A stretch of DNA of 64,000 bases from Nocardia tengchongensis (GTDB lineage Bacteria > Actinomycetota > Actinomycetes > Mycobacteriales > Mycobacteriaceae), in NCBI RefSeq assembly GCF_018362975.1, contig NZ_CP074371.1, positions 7,626,001 to 7,690,000 of the forward strand, given 5' to 3'. This document shows, piece by piece, positions 26,797 through 41,100 of the stretch. Position numbers and translations under genes: made by a program. Below the pieces are notes generated by a model. That model did no database searches, was not told where the DNA came from, and saw nothing but the letters and a program-made list of their open reading frames with translations. Position 1 is the stretch's first letter. Each line of letters opens with the position of its first letter.

Positions 26797-27519
26797 TTTC
26801 GCTGAGAAGCCACTGATCGCGGGGTGTGCGCCGGCGTTCGCGGCGGCTGCCGACGCGGGCGCGCATGCTGTAGTGCAGCGGCGTGGACTCGGCGGTCAGC
26901 TGATGCCAGCCGCTGCCCGAGCGGATGTCGAACACGCCGATGTAGCCGCCGGGCAGCAGTTCGAACGGCGCGGTGATGTGGCCGCCGAAGTCGAACTGGG
27001 TGCCGCCCTGCTTGCGGAAGCTCTCGAACCAGGACGGAAACACGAAGTCCGACACCAGGACTCCGTCGATCTGATAGCCGTACCGGTCGGCCTCGCAGGC
27101 GTCGGCGACCTCGTAGGCGTAGAGCCGGTTGAGCGTAGTGCCGGTGTACAGGTAGGCGGCCAGGTTGATGTCCGGGTCGCCGAGCATCTCCAGCAGTTCG
27201 TGGCTGGCGGTGACGGTCCAGGTGTACCCGAACTTGATGTCGCTGTGCGCGAACACCTTTCCCTGCGGCAGGCCGTCCGGCGTGAGGTCGTGGTAGCCCA
27301 GCGCGGTGGCCTGGTCCGAGTCGTCGAGGATCACCAGCCACCACGCGCCCGCCGGCGGGGTGTGTCGTGGCTCGCCACGAAGGTCAGGTCGGCGTCGCTC
27401 CCCCAGGCCGGCGCCCAATCTCGATGCACCTGCGTCTGCAGCGCGGGCACGGCGGCCGACACCTGCGCGTCGGTCAGGACGGTGCTGCGGTTCCACACGG
27501 CAATATGTATGGCAGACAT
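26789..27519 (-). CDS. Conserved protein with HELLE motif, possible zincin; one frame shift
   Basis: About 243 aa if read through. The first part (MSAIHIAVWNRSTVLTDAQV to VASHDTP) and the second (PPAGAWWLVILDDSDQATAL to the stop) are in different frames; a missing C in the CCCC opposite 27357-27360 explains this. The motif TASHELLEMLGDPDINL resembles a metal-binding HExxE/HExxH helix, followed by EVADACEADRYGYQIDGVLV and a conserved FPSWFE. No signal peptide. I recognise no characterised family; metalloprotease function is a guess from one motif. Confidence 0.6.
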
Positions 27520-27599
27520 GGCGATTCTCGAATCCTCGTCGGCGATTGTTCTCGACCCACCGGCATCATCCCGTGAAATCCGCAGACAGGCAGGCGAAT

Positions 27600-28247
27600 A
27601 TGCGCATCCTCGATCTCTCGGTGCCGATCCGGTCCGGCATGCCGGTCTATCCCGGTGATCCCGAGGTCACGGTGCGGCCCGCGCTGACCGTGGCCGCCGA
27701 CGGCGTCAATGTGCTGCATCTGGACCTGGGGTCGCAGACCGGCACGCACGTGGACGCGCCGCGGCACATCGACGATGCGCTGCCCGCGCTGGACGAGCTG
27801 CCGCTGGACCGGTTCACCGGACCGGGCGTGGTCATCGACGCGCGGGCGGCCGGGGCGGGCGGGGCGATCGGGCGCGAGTACTTCGAGGGGCGGGTGGCGG
27901 CGGGGCAGGTCGTGCTCATCGCCACCGGCTGGTCGGAACACTGGGGCACGCCCGCGTACCTGAACCATCCGCATCTGACCGTGGCCGCCGCCGAGTATCT
28001 GGTCGCGGCCGGGGTCCGCACGGTCGGTATCGACGCGCTCAGTGTCGACCCGACCCCGGCCGAGGAGATTCCGGTGCATCGGATCCTGTGCGGGGCGCAC
28101 GCGGTGATCGCCGAGAACCTGACCGGGCTGACGGCGGTGCTGGACGCACAGACAGCCGGTCAGCGGGTGGAAGTGTCGCTGTTCCCGTTGCATCTGCCGG
28201 GCGCGGACGGAGCTCCGGTGCGGGCGGTGGCCCGCATCGGAGTGTGA
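27600..28247 (+). CDS. Cyclase/kynurenine-formamidase-like metal hydrolase
   Basis: 215 aa from ATG 27600. It has the family metal signature GSQTGTHVDAPRH (HxGTHxDxPxH type), an N-terminal LDLSVPIRSGMPVYPGDPEV and a third ligand region near GIDALSVDP. Members hydrolyse N-formylkynurenine or related amides and lactones with a divalent metal. No tryptophan-pathway gene lies nearby, so the substrate is open. Confidence 0.85.
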   Translation: MRILDLSVPIRSGMPVYPGDPEVTVRPALTVAADGVNVLHLDLGSQTGTHVDAPRHIDDALPALDELPLDRFTGPGVVIDARAAGAGGAIGREYFEGRVAAGQVVLIATGWSEHWGTPAYLNHPHLTVAAAEYLVAAGVRTVGIDALSVDPTPAEEIPVHRILCGAHAVIAENLTGLTAVLDAQTAGQRVEVSLFPLHLPGADGAPVRAVARIGV

Positions 28248-28362
28248 GAGAAACGTCAGTGTGTAGCATTTTGCGGCACAGGTCACCCGATCTTCGTAGA
28301 CTGCTCCAGACAATCTGGGGAGTCGGGGCCCCCGACCACGCTCGATCCGAAGGAATTGGCAC

Positions 28363-28806
28363 GTGAATCGTTACGCCGTAACCACTTTGCTAGCCGTTGC
28401 GGCACTGCTGCCCGCTGCGCCCGCCGCGATGGCGGAGATCGCCCTCATCGACACCACGACGACTCCGGTGACCACCACCCCGGGCACCACGACGCCGGGC
28501 GCGACCACCCCGGGCACCACCACCCCCGGCACCACCACGCCGGACTCCAACACCTGCACCGCCACCGCGGGCGCCGCCACCGCGACCACGCCCGGGACCT
28601 GCCCCACCAGCAAGGACCCGGCGCCGAAGAGCCCGATCGAGGCCCTGGTCACCGGTTCCTCCGGCTTCAAGCTGGGCGGCGCGGTCGGTTCGTCGAACAC
28701 CAACTCCGCCGAACCCGGCACCTGCACCGTGATGGGCACCGCGTCCGCGCTCTCCGGCCTCGCCGCGCTGGGCTGCGGCCCCAACGGACCGGGCACCATC
28801 GGCTGA
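28363..28806 (+). CDS. Secreted Thr/Pro-repeat protein
   Basis: 147 aa from GTG 28363, with GAAGGA upstream. A Sec signal peptide (MNRYAVTTLLAVAALLPAAP, cleavage after AMA) is followed by about five TTPGTTTPG-type repeats (residues 33-60), then a Cys-containing domain (NTCTATAG, GTCPTSKD, GTCTVMG, LGCGPNG). Probably exported and cell-wall associated. No functional family was recognised. A strong hairpin follows. Confidence 0.7.
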   Translation: MNRYAVTTLLAVAALLPAAPAAMAEIALIDTTTTPVTTTPGTTTPGATTPGTTTPGTTTPDSNTCTATAGAATATTPGTCPTSKDPAPKSPIEALVTGSSGFKLGGAVGSSNTNSAEPGTCTVMGTASALSGLAALGCGPNGPGTIG

Positions 28807-28830
28807 CCCGAGCCGCTGTCGAGCATGGTC

Positions 28831-28863
28831 GAAGGGGCATCAGCGAATCGCTGATGCCCCTTC
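28831..28863. terminator. Bidirectional hairpin between convergent genes
   Basis: GAAGGGGCATCAGCG (28831-28845) pairs perfectly with CGCTGATGCCCCTTC (28849-28863) across a 3-nt loop. It lies between the secreted-protein gene and the L,D-transpeptidase gene. Confidence 0.85.
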
Positions 28864-28880
28864 TGCCGTCTTCCGAACGA

Positions 28881-30089
28881 TCAGCTCCGGTCGGCGTTGC
28901 CGGCCTTCCACTGCTCCCACGGGATGTTCCAGTCGCCCAGCCCGTCCACGCCGGACAGCGTGCCGCCGACGGTGTTCCGGACGATGGTGATGTCACCGCG
29001 CTTGACGTTGTCGTACACCCATTTGGCGTCGGCCGGGCTCAGATTGAGGCAGCCGTGGCTGGTGTTGGAGGAGCCCTGCGCGCCCACCGACCACGGGGCC
29101 GAGTGGAAGAAGATGCCGGAGTACGAGATGCGCGTCGCCCAGTCGATCGGGGTCTTGTAGCCGTTGGGCGAGTTCACCGGGACGCCGTAGGTGGAGGAGT
29201 CCATGATGATGCGGTCGAACTTGTCGCCGACGATGTAGACGCCGTTGTCGGTGGGGGTGGAGTCCTTGCCCATCGAGGTCGGCATGGTCTTGATGACCTG
29301 GCCGTTGCGTTCCACCGTGACGATCTTGGTGTTGTCGTCGGCGGTGAAGACGGTGGCGTCGCCGACGGTGAAGCCGGAGTGGATGTCACTGTCGCCGACC
29401 AGGCCGCCGCCGAGATCCTTGCCGTAGGAGTTCACCGCGATGTCGACGCGGGTGCCCGGGGCCCAGAAGTTCTGCGGCCGCCACCGCACCTCACGGTTGT
29501 TGACCCAGTAGAACGCGCCCTCCACCGCCGGCGTGGTGGTGATCTTGATGGCGTCCTGCGCGGCCTTGCGGTCGGGAATGTTCTCGTCGAACTGGACGGC
29601 CACCGGCTGACCGATCCCGACCAGTTCGTTCTCGGCGGGCAGCAGGTACGGGTGGGTGCGGTTGTTGGGCGAGATGGTGGTGAAACTCATAGTCGAGCTG
29701 GTCGCCCCGCCCAAGCCGATGGCCTCCACGCTCAACTTGTAGGTGCGCCCGAATGCCAACTGCTCGGCCAACTTCCACGAACGGCCGTCCACGGCGAGTT
29801 CCCCCGGCACCGGCTTGCCGTCCGGATTGCTGAGCACGACCGCGGTGAGCTTGCCGTCCTCCACCTTCAGGTTCAGCTCACCGGGCGCCACGCCCTTGTC
29901 GCCGTCCTTCACCGGGGAGATCAGCTTGGGCTTCATCAGCTCGCCGATCGGATTGGAATCGATTGGCACCGAAGCGGATTGGCTCTTGCCACCGGAGGAG
30001 CACCCCACCAGAGCCAGCGCCAGCACGGTCACCACCACCCCGATGCCCGCCAACTTCCCCCGCCGACGCCCGCTCCGTCTGTCACCCAT
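28881..30089 (-). CDS. L,D-transpeptidase with Ig-like domains (LdtMt2 type)
   Basis: 402 aa. A lipoprotein signal (LAGIGVVVTVLALALVGCSS) is followed by two Ig-like domains (about 55-250) and a YkuD catalytic domain. The active-site segment is SSNTSHGCLNLSPADAKWVY, with catalytic Cys in SHGC and His upstream in IFFHSAPWS. The enzyme makes 3-3 cross-links in peptidoglycan, the main link type in mycobacteria and relatives, and is poorly inhibited by most penicillins. The start at 30089 gives a basic N-region before the signal. Confidence 0.93.
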   Translation of the reverse strand: MGDRRSGRRRGKLAGIGVVVTVLALALVGCSSGGKSQSASVPIDSNPIGELMKPKLISPVKDGDKGVAPGELNLKVEDGKLTAVVLSNPDGKPVPGELAVDGRSWKLAEQLAFGRTYKLSVEAIGLGGATSSTMSFTTISPNNRTHPYLLPAENELVGIGQPVAVQFDENIPDRKAAQDAIKITTTPAVEGAFYWVNNREVRWRPQNFWAPGTRVDIAVNSYGKDLGGGLVGDSDIHSGFTVGDATVFTADDNTKIVTVERNGQVIKTMPTSMGKDSTPTDNGVYIVGDKFDRIIMDSSTYGVPVNSPNGYKTPIDWATRISYSGIFFHSAPWSVGAQGSSNTSHGCLNLSPADAKWVYDNVKRGDITIVRNTVGGTLSGVDGLGDWNIPWEQWKAGNADRS

Positions 30090-30307
30090 CGCATCCCCAC
30101 TTCACGTCTCGGCGCGCGGCGGCCACCGTCCCAAAGGCTTCCCCCACAACATCCGTGATCACCCCCGCGGTGTTAACAACCCTCGACATCTCCGGAAACA
30201 ACCAGCTCAGAGACGCGATTTCACTTTCCGCCACCACTCCTGTTAATGTTCTTTCCGCACCGCAGAGAGCCGAAGCGAAAGACCGAGGCCCCCGGCGGGG
30301 TAAACAT

Positions 30308-30380
<73 letters not shown>

Positions 30381-30386
30381 CAACAG

Positions 30387-30420
30387 AACGCCCTGGCAGT
30401 CCAACTGCCAGGGCGTTTTT
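30387..30420 (+). terminator. Rho-independent terminator of tRNA-Lys
   Basis: AACGCCCTGGCAG and CTGCCAGGGCGTT form a stem around TCCAA, followed by TTTTT. The same core is used at 36396-36425. Confidence 0.9.
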
Positions 30421-30442
30421 CGTTTCAAGGGCGTTTTTCGTT

Positions 30443-30736
30443 TCAGTCGGACCGTTCGCTGGCGCTGGTGAGGGTTTCGGCGGCGTGCCGGGCGATCGTG
30501 CAGGCTTGGCGCGATTGAGCTTCCGGGTGCGCGGTCTGCTGATCCAGGGCGGCGCGGATGCGTTCGAAGGAGGCGGCGGCTTCGGAGACGGCGTGCCGCA
30601 GGGCCTCGATGTGTGCGATGAGATCCACCGCCTCGTGGGTGGTGAGGGTCACGGTCGGGTGCTCGTCCCCGGTGAAGATGGCCTCCGCGGCCGATTCGGC
30701 CCAGCGCGAGTGCAGTACGTCGAGGATGTCGGACAC
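30443..30736 (-). CDS. Small conserved hypothetical protein
   Basis: 97 aa from GTG 30736, preceded by GGGAGG at good spacing (MSDILDVLHSRWAESAAEAI); the frame begins 18 nt upstream without a ribosome site. It is predicted mostly helical, with many Ala, Glu and His residues (HEAVDLIAHIEALRHAVSEA), and has no signal or membrane segment. No family recognised. Divergent from the carboxylase gene. Confidence 0.6.
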   Translation of the reverse strand: MSDILDVLHSRWAESAAEAIFTGDEHPTVTLTTHEAVDLIAHIEALRHAVSEAAASFERIRAALDQQTAHPEAQSRQACTIARHAAETLTSASERSD

Positions 30737-30903
30737 TCGGATCGCCTCCCACAAGTCACGGCCTCGGATGACGCTGTTCCCACGATACGTACGAGTAACC
30801 CCCTACCGGGGTGGTATCGAACGCAGCGGAGATGCACACTACCCGGGACCGGCAGCCGCAATGTCGCCCGACCGGGCCTCGCGCAACATGAAGGAGCTGA
30901 CGA

Positions 30904-36379
<5,476 letters not shown>

Positions 36380-36395
36380 CCGATCCACCACGAAG

Positions 36396-36425
36396 AACGC
36401 CCCGGCAGTCCAACTGCCGGGGCGC
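36396..36425 (+). terminator. Terminator of the carboxylase gene
   Basis: AACGCCCCGGCAG and CTGCCGGGGCGC form a stem around TCCAA, 17 nt past the stop. The loop and arms are almost the same as in the tRNA-Lys terminator. Confidence 0.8.
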
Positions 36426-36451
36426 TCCTCGTTTCCCGCGTGGACTATCGG

Positions 36452-36560
36452 CTATGCCGGTGCGAGGATTTCGATGGTCTGGGAACTCTCGCCCTGGGTC
36501 ACATAGATCTCGTGGGTGGTGGCGTCCACCGCGATCCCGCCGGTCCAGTGCCACGATATC
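36452..36560 (-). pseudogene. C-terminal fragment of a beta-propeller-like protein
   Basis: The reverse strand reads TGGIAVDATTHEIYVTQGES then SQTIEILAPA and stop, typical of a last blade of YncE/NHL-like propellers. No upstream propeller sequence is present, so only the tail remains. It sits at the boundary of the PKS cluster, which suggests that the cluster replaced or disrupted the rest of the gene. Confidence 0.5.
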
Positions 36561-36666
36561 CCCCCGAAAAGCCTTGATGTGAAGCACATTCGGCCCAACC
36601 TGGCAGAACCCGGCATCGGATTTCGTCGGCTCCTGTGCTCCACGACCAGAACCTGAAAGGTCGAGA

Positions 36667-37611
36667 CTAAAGTCCATCTCCTGCGGACGGCTTGTCCGCG
36701 ACAGCAACGATATAGTCCAGCCAAGGGGCCCAGAACGAGGCTCCCTTCGGGCCGAAAAAGGACCGAATCAACGGATTGATTCTCCTCATCTCCGGAAGGT
36801 CGAACCTGCGGCTGACATATTCGGAATATTGGGGGTAGACGTTATCGCGGATCGAATACACTCGCACATTTTCGAAGCCGGCCGCGACGAGCGCCTGGCG
36901 ATATTCCTCCGCATTGGTGTTGTTCTTGCGGGCAGTCGTGAATATGCGGTGCACCAAAATGCGCTTGGTACGTGACTGCTTGGCCTCGCTCGAAACATGC
37001 TCATCTGCGAGCGGCACAACGTCGGCGGTCACCAACCGGCCGCCGGGTTCCAAAACTCGGAAGGCTTCATCGAAGAATCGCGGACGCGACGGAAAGTGGA
37101 GTGCCGATTCGAGCGCGGTCACTTTCGTGGCGGACGCGTCGGATTGCGGCAGATCGTTTGCGGACCCGTGCACATACGCCACGACATCGCTGAGTCCCAA
37201 TTCAGCGGCCCGCGCGCTCGATATCTCGATCTGCTTCGCGGATATGTTTACGCCTGTAATTCGTTTCGGGCCGAACTCTTTCGCCCAGAGGAAGTCTTGG
37301 TCGCCGAGTCCGCAGCCGACGTCGACCACTACGTCATCGGAACCGATGCGCGCTTCGGTCGCCACCAGCCGGGCCAACGCCGCGCCCGCTTCATCGAAAT
37401 CGTGCTGACCGTCCTCCCAGTAGCCCAGGTTCAGAAATAGCGAGCGCTCACCCAGCGAGTTGGGTGCGGTGATAATTTTGTCGTACAGCAGACTGAATCT
37501 ATTGGGAACCCTGGGCACGAAGACCAAGGATGCAAACCACCCCCATTCGCGAACCCACCGCAGAATACGTCGGCTCGAGCTTTCGGAGTCACGAAATTCC
37601 ATAACTGTCAT
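36667..37611 (-). CDS. EryG-like SAM-dependent O-methyltransferase
   Basis: 314 aa from ATG 37611, with ribosome site GGAGG; a second ATG lies three codons in. Marks include LNLGYWEDGQHDFDEAGAAL, motif I VVVDVGCGLGDQDFLW, SALHFPSRPRFFDEAFRVLE, PGGRLVTADVVPL and YSIRDNVYPQYSEYVSRRFD. The same order of NLGYW, LDVGFGLGAQDFFW, LESALHY and SVRDNV occurs in EryG, the erythromycin 3''-O-methyltransferase. A tailoring methylation of the polyketide or an attached sugar is likely. Codon use is less GC-biased than in the housekeeping genes to the left. Divergent from PKS A. Confidence 0.8.
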   Translation of the reverse strand: MTVMEFRDSESSSRRILRWVREWGWFASLVFVPRVPNRFSLLYDKIITAPNSLGERSLFLNLGYWEDGQHDFDEAGAALARLVATEARIGSDDVVVDVGCGLGDQDFLWAKEFGPKRITGVNISAKQIEISSARAAELGLSDVVAYVHGSANDLPQSDASATKVTALESALHFPSRPRFFDEAFRVLEPGGRLVTADVVPLADEHVSSEAKQSRTKRILVHRIFTTARKNNTNAEEYRQALVAAGFENVRVYSIRDNVYPQYSEYVSRRFDLPEMRRINPLIRSFFGPKGASFWAPWLDYIVAVADKPSAGDGL

Positions 37612-37693
37612 GGTTAGCCCCCTCCAGGCGATGGAACCCCGCGGATATGCGGGGCCGCTCGCCGATGCTAGCAGTCTGTGCACGCCATCGTCA

Positions 37694-37703
37694 GAACATG
37701 TTC
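37694..37703. promoter_or_regulatory. GAACNNGTTC operator candidate 1
   Basis: GAACATGTTC, a perfect 10-bp palindrome 83 bp upstream of the methyltransferase start. One of four copies in the two divergent regions of the PKS cluster. Confidence 0.55.
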
Positions 37704-37782
37704 ATCAGACAGCTTCGGGCCGAGCGAGGCACTGGAAGGGCTTGTACGTCGGTGTTCGTGTATAGACCCTTGCATCAAACAG

Positions 37783-37792
37783 GAACGTGTTC
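37783..37792. promoter_or_regulatory. GAACNNGTTC operator candidate 2
   Basis: GAACGTGTTC in the context AGGAACGTGTTCTACG. The right flank TCTAC is shared with the copy at 63166. Confidence 0.55.
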
Positions 37793-37912
37793 TACGTTGA
37801 TGAAGCGGTTCTGGCCGGCCCGATGATCCTGCCGGGCACCGGGGGAAGACAGCTTCGGGATTGATCGTCCCCGCGAGCACGCCCGTTGTGACTTTCGGGT
37901 TCTGTTCGCCAG

Positions 37913-37959
37913 TTCGGCCAGATCTGAGGGGTGGGAAATCAGGCATGAGGAGTCACATG
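37913..37959 (+). repeat. Copy of the PKS A 3' end / flavoprotein start (partner 51934-51979)
   Basis: TGAGGGGTGGGAAATCAGG, one variable base, then ATGAGGA and ACATG (37925-37959) match 51945-51979 at 32 of 35 positions. Upstream, TTCGGC...ATCT also matches the PKS A tail. At 51945 the first TGA is the PKS A stop. The upstream copy therefore looks like the scar of an earlier PKS-flavoprotein junction. Confidence 0.75.
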
Positions 37960-38198
37960 TCGGCGATCGCGGCGTTTCGGGTATTGGATGCCTGCGCCCG
38001 TCATTGCGCGGCCTACGCCGCTGCGGACACCTAGAAATTCCAGGCAGGGCCTAGTTGATCCCGGGTCGGTCCGGCCCGCAACTCGCCGGATCGTCCACGT
38101 GGCCGATGCCCCGCACGACCATTTCGTGGTTGATCCCGCTGGATGCCTACGACAACACATCGCACCCCAACTTCACTCGACTTGGATAGGGAATTGGT

Positions 38199-41100
38199 AT
38201 GACTCGGGTATATCCAGGGCACGCTGAGCTTCTCGATGATGAGCCCGAGCGGACGCAGCCGATCGCGATCGTGGGTACGGGCTGCCGGTTTCCAGGCGGT
38301 GTGGAGTCATCAGATGACCTGTGGCAGTTGGTAGTCGACGGTCGTGATGGTCTGTCGGATTTCCCGGCGGACCGCGGCTGGGACCTGGAACACCTGTACG
38401 ACCCGGAGCCGGGCGTGCCGGGCAAGTCCTATGTGCGCGTGGGCGGATTCCTCCATCGATCAGCCGAGTTCGACGCCGAGTTCTTCGGGATCAGTCCTCG
38501 CGAGGCGCTGGCGATGGACCCCCAGCAGCGAGTACTGCTGGAAACCGCTTGGGAGGCACTGGAATCAGCGGGATCGACCCAGCAGCGCTGCGCGGCAGCG
38601 ACACCGGGGTGTTCTGCGGGGTGATGCACAACGACTACGGGGTCGGCGCCGGCGCGCAGGTTCCGGTCGACGTCGAGGGCTATCAATTGACCGGCGGTTC
38701 ATCCAGTGTGGTGTCGGGCCGGGTGTCGTACGTGCTGGGGTTGGAGGGCCCGGCGGTGTCGGTGGACACTTCGGCCTCGTCATCGTTGGTGGCGCTGCAT
38801 CTGGCAGTCCAGGCGTTGCGGTCGGGGGAATGTTCGCTGGCGCTGGCCGGCGGTGTAACGGTGATGTCCACACCGGCGACGTTCGTCGAGTTCTCCCGGC
38901 AGCGGGGGCTCGCTGCCGATGGCCGGTGTAAGCCGTTCGCCGACAATGCCGACGGGACCGCCTGGGGCGAGGGCTCGGGTGTGCTTGTGCTGGAACGGTT
39001 GTCCGATGCTCGACGCAACGGGCATCGGGTATTGGCGGTGGTGCGGGGTAGCGCGGTCAATCAGGATGGTGCGTCCAATGGTTTGACCGCACCGAATGGT
39101 CGATCCCAGCAGCGGGTGATTCGGCGGGCGTTGGCCAATGCCGGAGTGTCCGCCGCCGAGGTCGATGTGGTCGAGGCCCACGGTACGGGAACCAGGTTGG
39201 GTGATCCGATCGAGGCCGGGGCGTTGCTGGCGACCTACGGGCAGGATCGGCCGGCGGATCGGCCGGTGTGGCTGGGTTCGGTCAAATCCAACCTCGGACA
39301 CACTCAGGCCGCTGCCGGGGTGGCCGGGGTGATCAAAATGGTTCAGGCACTGCGTCATGCGGTGCTGCCCAAGACTTTGCACGTGAATGAGCCGTCCACA
39401 CAGGTGGATTGGAACGCCGGCCGGGTGGAACTGCTCACCGAGCAACGCGACTGGCCGGTTATCGATCGGCCGCGCCGCGCCGCGGTATCTTCCTTCGGCC
39501 TGAGCGGCACGAATGCACACGTCATCCTCGAACAGGCACCCGTGTCCGAAGAGCCGTGTCCGACGGTCGGGGAAACGATGCCGCCGAACGCATCCGAATC
39601 GGAGCCTGCTCCGGAATCGGCACCGTTGGTGTGGGTGGTGTCGGCACGGACCCGCGACGGACTGCACCGCCAGGCACGACGGCTACTGGAGCATGTCGAA
39701 CGACATCCGGACCTGTCGCCGGCGGATGTGGGTTATTCGTTGTTGACGACTCGGTCGTTGTTCGACCATCGCGCGGTCTTGGTGGGGTCCGATCGTGCGG
39801 AGCTGCTTGGTGAGCTGCGCAAGCTGGCGGAGCCGCAGCCCGGGTTGATCACCGCACACCCAGCGGTAGCCAGGTCCGGGAAGATGGCGTTCGTTTTGCC
39901 GGGTCAGGGCTCGCAATGGGTCGGCATGGGCAGGGAGCTCTATGAGACGTTCCCGGCATTCGCCGAAGCTATGGATGCAGTGCTCGCCGAGCTGGACCCG
40001 CATCTGGGGGGTGAATTGCGTGCAGTGCTATGGGGTTCGGATGAGAAGAAGCTCGCGCAAACAGCATTTACCCAAGCGGGTCTGTTCGCGGTCGAGGTTG
40101 CACTGTTCCGGCTGTTCGAGGATTGGGGTGTGACACCGGATTTCCTCATCGGTCACTCGGTCGGAGAGCTGGCTGCCGCACACTTGGCCGGGGTGTTGTC
40201 CCTCGAGGATGCCGCGCTGCTGGTCGCGACGCGCGGCCGGTTGATGCAGCTGCTACCGGCTGGTGGCTCGATGCTCGCCGTACGCGCGGGTGAGGACGAT
40301 GTCCGGGCGATACTCGAAGACTTGGCGCTCGAGGACGTCGACATCGCTGCGGTCAACGGACCGGACGCCGTGGTCGTCGCGGGCGCCGAACACTCGATCG
40401 ACCGGATTTTCGAATATCTGCAAGGGCAGTCCACCAAAGCGACCCGTTTGAATGTCTCGCACGCGTTCCATTCATCGATGATGGAGCCGATGCTGGGCGA
40501 GTTCGCGGTATCGGCGGCGACCTGCGCGGCGGCCGAGCCGACGATCCCCCTGGTGTCCAATGTGGATGGTGGACTGGCGGGTCCGGGATACGGGACGGCG
40601 CAGTATTGGGTACGCCATGTTCGGGGGACCGTCCATTTCGGAGCCGGATTGGAGTTGCTCCGCGAGCTGGGCGTCACCACGTTCATCGAGCTGGGTCCGG
40701 CGGCCGGACTGGCAGATTCGGTCAATCAGTTGTCTCCGGCCAGCGATGTGCTGACATTGACCACACTGCGGAAACGACGGCCGGAAGCGCAGGTTGTCGT
40801 GCACGCCCTGGCCGGTGCGTTCGAAGCGGGCACGTCGGTCGACTGGGTGAAGCTGGTTCCCGGCGGCCGCCGGATAACGTTGCCCAGCTACGCATTCAAG
40901 CGCGATCGGTTCTGGCTGGACAGCACGTACGCAAGCGCCGAGGCATCGGTGAACGCCAACCGTGATCCGGGCACGGTCGAGGCCGATCAGCGCCAGGACC
41001 CGGAGGCATTGGACATCGAGGTACTCGCCGAGATCGTTCGGCGTGAGACCGCGCTGGTGCTGGGGCACGGCCGGGCCGCAGCCATCGATACCGACCGTAG

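Larger units (their letters stand above)
37612..38198. promoter_or_regulatory. Divergent control region: methyltransferase / PKS A
   Basis: 587 bp without a credible gene. It holds two GAACNNGTTC palindromes (37694, 37783), a 13-bp direct repeat AGACAGCTTCGGG (37707-37719 and 37847-37859) and a copy of the PKS A 3' boundary (37913-37959). A 29-codon frame at 37945-38034 starts in that copy and looks non-functional. Confidence 0.6.

Noticed and set aside
28356..30158. 600-codon forward frame over the transpeptidase
   Set aside because: It lies antisense to a clear L,D-transpeptidase and has no domain character.
37694..37703. GAACATGTTC as a LexA/SOS box
   Set aside because: The actinobacterial LexA site has four bases between GAAC and GTTC; here there are two, and no SOS gene is adjacent.
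37945..38034. 29-codon frame beginning MRSHM
   Set aside because: It starts inside the duplicated flavoprotein start and then diverges at once; no homology or ribosome site of its own.
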